From a bacterium (GTDB lineage: Bacteria > Acidobacteriota > Thermoanaerobaculia > Multivoradales > J023): a stretch of 64,000 nt of DNA. Positions 60,812-64,000 of the stretch are shown one piece after another. The position numbers and the translations under genes are program-made. How positions within the stretch are numbered: the first letter of the stretch is position 1; each line of letters starts with the position of its first letter. A model generated the notes under the pieces. It was not told where the DNA came from. It searched no databases and saw nothing but the letters and a program-made list of their open reading frames with translations. The stretch lies in NCBI GenBank assembly GCA_024226315.1, contig JAAELT010000661.1, forward strand, positions 23,426 through 87,425, given 5' to 3'.

Positions 60812-63229
60812 CTACCAGGCGAAGGATGCGCTGGCGATCGCCCGCCGCCCCACAAGGTCGCCGCCGAAAGCCTCGTAGTGCTCGTCGTCGAACAGGTTGG
60901 AGATGTTGAGGCCGACGGTCCAGCGGTCGTCGATCTTGTAGTTGCCGACGAAGTCCACGATGCCGTAGGAGGGCACGTTGCCGACGAAGATGCCGGTGCT
61001 CCACTCAAAGCTGTCCGCCCACCGGTAGCCGACCGTGGCGTCGAACCGGTCGCCGGTGTAGGCGAGGTCCATGGAAAACTTGTTCTCCGGGGCGTTGGCC
61101 AGGATCGGGTTCTCGGGCACCTGCACTTTGATGTCGAAGTCGATGTAGGCGTAGCTGGCGTCCAGACGCAGGCGCCGCGTCAGCGATGAGCTGAGCGCCA
61201 TCTCCAGACCCGAGGTCTCGACCTCGCCGAGGTTGGTGAAGGTCAGGGTGGCGAAGATCGGCGCGCCGTCGAAGTAGTTCGACATCGTGGCGAACAGGTC
61301 CGACCCCAGCTCCGCCTCGAGCGCCGTCAGCACCGACGCCGAGGCCTCGGGCGAGAGCCCGGCGGGCGGCTGGTAGGGACCGAAGTTCGGGTTGAGCCGG
61401 CCCAGGCTGGTGCCGAGCTGAGGTAGGAAGGTGCTGACGAAGTTCTCGAGCTCGCTGTTGTAGACGTCGATGGTGAGGAAGTGCCGGCCCCCAAGGACGC
61501 CGCTGTAGCCGAGCTCCAGGGTGCGGATCTGCTCGACGTCGAGCGATGGGTTGCCGAGCGCCAGAAACGGTACGTCGGAGAAGCCCAGCGGCACGCCGCC
61601 GAGCTGCGGCGCCAGGTCCTCTTCGACCGACGAGAGGTCGAGCGACTCGGCCACCGGGAAGAAGATGTCGAACTCCACGGTGTTGGGCGCCTGAAAGGCC
61701 TCGTTGTAGGTGAAGCGCAGCCGTTGATGAGGCTTGAATCCCCACACCAGGGCGGCCTTGGGCGAGACCTGGTTGTCGTAGCGGTCGCCATCGTCCCAGC
61801 GCGCGGCGAGCAGCAGCTCGAGCTGGTCCGAGATGTCGTAGTCGAGCTGGGCGAACGCCCCGAAGCGGTCTTCGACAGTCTCTTCCAGCAGCAGGGTCTG
61901 GATGCCCTGGGGGTTCAGCGAGTCGACCGTTACGCGGCTGTAGGAGGCGCCGCCCACCAGGCGCAGGCGGCCGCCTGCGAAATCCTGGTTGCCGTGGACC
62001 TCGACCTGGGTGCGCGTGGCGTCCAGGTAGGACTCGCCGGCGGTGTTGAGCTGGATGTTGTCGGCGTCGCGTGCCGAGTAGGTGGCGAACGCGTTCCAGC
62101 GCTGCCGGCTGTAGTCCAGCCGCGCCCAGGAGGAGGTCGCATCGCGCACCTGGAAGCGGCCGCCGGGGGTGAGGAAGATCACGCCCTCGGAGCGTGTCGA
62201 GCCGCTGTCGAAGGTCAGGATGCCGCCATCGCCGCCATCACCAAAATACTTGTCGAGCCGCAGGCTTCCCAGCGTGGTCTCCACCGTGTCGCTGGCCGGT
62301 GGCAGAATCTCGAGCGGGGCCCCCTCGTACTCGACCGTCTCCACCCGCGAGCGGGCGAAGTCGCCGGTACTCTGGTGGCCGCCGCTGATTCGGTAGTACC
62401 AGTCGGCGCCCAGCTCGCCGGCGTGGCGGGCGTCGATCCGCAGGGTGTCGATCTCGCCGCCGGCGAGCTGCAGCAGGCCGCCCTGGTGCTCGCGCGGGAC
62501 CTTGGTCACCATGTTGAGCACGCCGTGGACGGCGTTGGAACCGTAGAGGGCGGAGGAGGGCCCGCGCAACAGCTCGATGCCGTCGAGCTCGTACAACGGC
62601 AGTGAGTAGCTCGACCACTCCTGGGCGCCGTTGAGCGGCATCGAGACGTCGCGGCCGTCGACCAGCACCAGGATGCGGCGGGTGAGCATGGTGTTGATGC
62701 CGCGGGCGTTCAGGTTGAAGTCGTAGATGCCGCTCTGCGTGAGCTCGATGCCGGGTGTGAAGCGCAGAAGCTTGGGAAGCTGTCCATGGGCGGACTGGCG
62801 CTCGATCTCCTCGGGCAGGATCGCCGAGATGGCGGCCGGCGCCTCGTAGATCTGCTGGCGCCGGCGCGAGGCGGAGACCACGGTGATCGAGGTGCCGAAG
62901 CTCGGCAGCCAGTCGACGTTCTTTTCCACCGTCGCGGTGGCACCCGCGGCCACCTCGACGCCGTCGACGCTCTCCACCTGGTTGCCGAGGGTGAGCTCCA
63001 GCCGGTAGGTGCCGGGCGGCAGGTCTTCGAAGGCGAAACCGCCGTCGGTGCCCGTCAGCTCGGTGGCCAGGCTCTCGACCACCACCGTCACGCCGGCCAA
63101 CCCCTGGCCGTTCTGCCCGATCACCCTGCCCTCGATCCGCCCGGTCGCGGCGGCCGGCGAATCCTGGGCCGGCGCGGCGGTCGCCGCCAGTAGGACCGAG
63201 AGCATACAGATCGTCGTGCAAATCCTCAT
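60812..63229 (-). CDS. TonB-dependent receptor
   Basis: An 805-residue outer-membrane receptor. Signal peptide (MRICTTICMLSVLLAATAAP), a carboxypeptidase-like regulatory domain (about 30-110: GRIEGRVIGQNGQGLAGVTV), a plug domain (120-245: LPKLLRFTPGIELTQSGIYD, ILVLVDGRDVSM, ELLRGPSSALYGSNAVHGVL), and a 22-strand barrel ending LVGRRAIASASFAW with the terminal aromatic residue. Substrate unknown. No TonB box seen with certainty. GGAGG lies upstream of ATG. Confidence 0.93.
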   Translation of the reverse strand: MRICTTICMLSVLLAATAAPAQDSPAAATGRIEGRVIGQNGQGLAGVTVVVESLATELTGTDGGFAFEDLPPGTYRLELTLGNQVESVDGVEVAAGATATVEKNVDWLPSFGTSITVVSASRRRQQIYEAPAAISAILPEEIERQSAHGQLPKLLRFTPGIELTQSGIYDFNLNARGINTMLTRRILVLVDGRDVSMPLNGAQEWSSYSLPLYELDGIELLRGPSSALYGSNAVHGVLNMVTKVPREHQGGLLQLAGGEIDTLRIDARHAGELGADWYYRISGGHQSTGDFARSRVETVEYEGAPLEILPPASDTVETTLGSLRLDKYFGDGGDGGILTFDSGSTRSEGVIFLTPGGRFQVRDATSSWARLDYSRQRWNAFATYSARDADNIQLNTAGESYLDATRTQVEVHGNQDFAGGRLRLVGGASYSRVTVDSLNPQGIQTLLLEETVEDRFGAFAQLDYDISDQLELLLAARWDDGDRYDNQVSPKAALVWGFKPHQRLRFTYNEAFQAPNTVEFDIFFPVAESLDLSSVEEDLAPQLGGVPLGFSDVPFLALGNPSLDVEQIRTLELGYSGVLGGRHFLTIDVYNSELENFVSTFLPQLGTSLGRLNPNFGPYQPPAGLSPEASASVLTALEAELGSDLFATMSNYFDGAPIFATLTFTNLGEVETSGLEMALSSSLTRRLRLDASYAYIDFDIKVQVPENPILANAPENKFSMDLAYTGDRFDATVGYRWADSFEWSTGIFVGNVPSYGIVDFVGNYKIDDRWTVGLNISNLFDDEHYEAFGGDLVGRRAIASASFAW

Positions 63230-63279
63230 CTTCGAAGCCTCCAATGAACCCCCGGAAGGGAAAGAATACCACTCTAAAG

Positions 63280-63360
63280 GGCTTCTGATTGTTAAGGCTG
63301 GGTCCTGTAAGGACCAGATACTGTAGCCCGGGGCAAGCGAAGCGCAGCCCGGGGTCGCGT
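63280..63360. repeat. small hairpin and dispersed-repeat-like segment
   Basis: GGTCCT-GTA-AGGACC forms a short hairpin. It is followed by AGCCCGGGG twice as direct copies around CAAGCGAAGCGC, a pattern I know from dispersed intergenic repeats in other bacteria. Only one copy is in this window. Confidence 0.4.
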
Positions 63361-63374
63361 CGGCGCCCTTCTGA

Positions 63375-63822
63375 TCAGAACCCGACCGCCAACAATAGGC
63401 AGAAGGTGGAGCCCTTACCGAGACCTTCCGACTCGACCCAGATCCGCCCGCCGTGGACCTCTACGATCCGCTTGACCAGCGCCAGACCGATCCCCGTCCC
63501 CTCCGAGGCTTCCGGGTCGAGGCGCTCGAACAATCCCTCGGCGAGCTCCCACCGGGTGTCGTGCACCAGATCGCCGAAGGCCACCTCCTCGGGCGGGTTG
63601 GCCTGGACCCCGACCCGCGACAGCTCGAACAGCTCGTCGAGCAGGCGCCGCAGCTTCCGGGCCGCGGCGTCGAGGCGGTCGAGATCGCGCTCCAGCCGCT
63701 CGGTGCGGCCCGAGGCCGCGTCGCGCCGCGCCATGAGGCAACAGCGCCAGAGCCACCAGCAGGCCGCGGAGGCGCCAGCCCGTCACGCGCACGAGATTCC
63801 TTCCCGGCCGGAATGGGCTCAT
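63375..63822 (-). pseudogene. histidine kinase remnant with deletions and frameshift
   Basis: The ATG at 63822 overlaps the stop of the preceding kinase (ATGA) and encodes RVTGWRLRGLLVALALL, a membrane helix, then the frame breaks. In the next frame comes a HisKA-like part (LERDLDRLDAAARKLRRLLD, then ELFELSRV) that jumps from WELAEG to LFERLDPEASEGTGIGLALV, skipping the N box and half of the ATPase domain, and ends normally (GGRIWVESEG, GKGSTFCLLL). The kinase cannot work. Confidence 0.72.
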
Positions 63823-64000
63823 CGGCTGCTGATCACCGGGGCGACCAGGGCCGGTGGCCGCCAGGCCGCGTGGAGCTCGACCAGCTGCCGGGTCACCGCC
63901 AGCCCCAGGCCGGTGCCGCCGTACTCGCGCTCGATCGACGCGTCGGCCTGCTCGAAGGCGTCGAAGATCCGCTCCTGCTTCTCGGCCGCAATGCCGATGC
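63819..64000 (-). pseudogene. histidine kinase C-terminal part, truncated (window edge)
   Basis: The last 60 residues of a histidine kinase: GIAAEKQERIFDAFEQADAS, then YGGTGLGLAVTRQLVELH are the G2-box region. The expected GG-x-I-x-V continuation is replaced by an unrelated tail (AAWRPPALVAPVISSR) and stop. The start lies beyond the window. Probably a truncated gene. Confidence 0.62.

Noticed and set aside
63290..63360. Mobile-element end near the TonB gene
   Set aside because: Short hairpin and repeat-like bases exist, but no transposase or second copy is in the window.

Overview
The window is GC-rich DNA with densely packed genes. It most likely comes from an uncultured or poorly studied Acidobacteriota, probably of the Thermoanaerobaculia type. 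Four things point there: a VWFA-related acidobacterial protein (46462-47454), two ECF sigma factor plus TPR-linked Ser/Thr kinase pairs (3819-7327 and 50272-53404), many secreted TPR or propeller-like proteins, and a YdbH-like envelope protein (36852-40421). There are no rRNA genes, transposases, phage genes or CRISPR arrays. The only RNA gene is an unusual tRNA-His (1750-1826).

Layout. 1-1736: PhoU-like and NUDIX genes and one unknown gene. 1973-7327: a membrane Fe-S oxidoreductase, then sigma factor and kinase. 7455-16819: secreted proteins, an Old Yellow Enzyme and a large DUF3857/transglutaminase protein. 16868-18041: two MazF-type toxin-antitoxin pairs. 18105-19743: an uncharacterised gene next to a 42-bp tandem array. 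19800-23299: two coupled HTH-TPR regulators. 23510-28073: small lipoproteins, a DUF1801 protein, a beta-lactamase-fold hydrolase and a gutted SRPBCC gene. 28080-34594: signalling and envelope proteins, formate-tetrahydrofolate ligase and two gene remnants. 34931-40421: a di-haem cytochrome and the YdbL/YdbH pair. 40478-43743: a hybrid histidine kinase, a kinase-like gene lacking its ATPase domain, and SixA. 43772-50241: esterase, TPR and VWA genes, then an ECF sigma and anti-sigma-like pair divergent from a secreted PPC protein. 50272-56578: kinase and sigma factor, a phosphoesterase, Uma2 and a truncated Uma2. 56624-58731: a third MazF pair, further 42-bp-period arrays and a second copy of the uncharacterised gene. 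58859-63229: an FGE-fold protein and a TonB-dependent receptor. 63375-64000: decayed histidine kinases.

Three observations stand out. First, a paralogous pair of unknown proteins (18105-18989 and 57760-58731) shares a collinear signature ending in EFD-x13-FRLAG. Each lies beside a tandem array of 42-bp units carrying a GCAC/GTGY inverted repeat; this is the best candidate here for an undescribed system. Second, many genes have a -10-like hexamer exactly 6 or 9 bases before ATG, which suggests widespread leaderless transcription. Third, several genes keep their ends but have lost their middles, or survive only as short remnants. All family calls are from reading the sequence; no database search was run.
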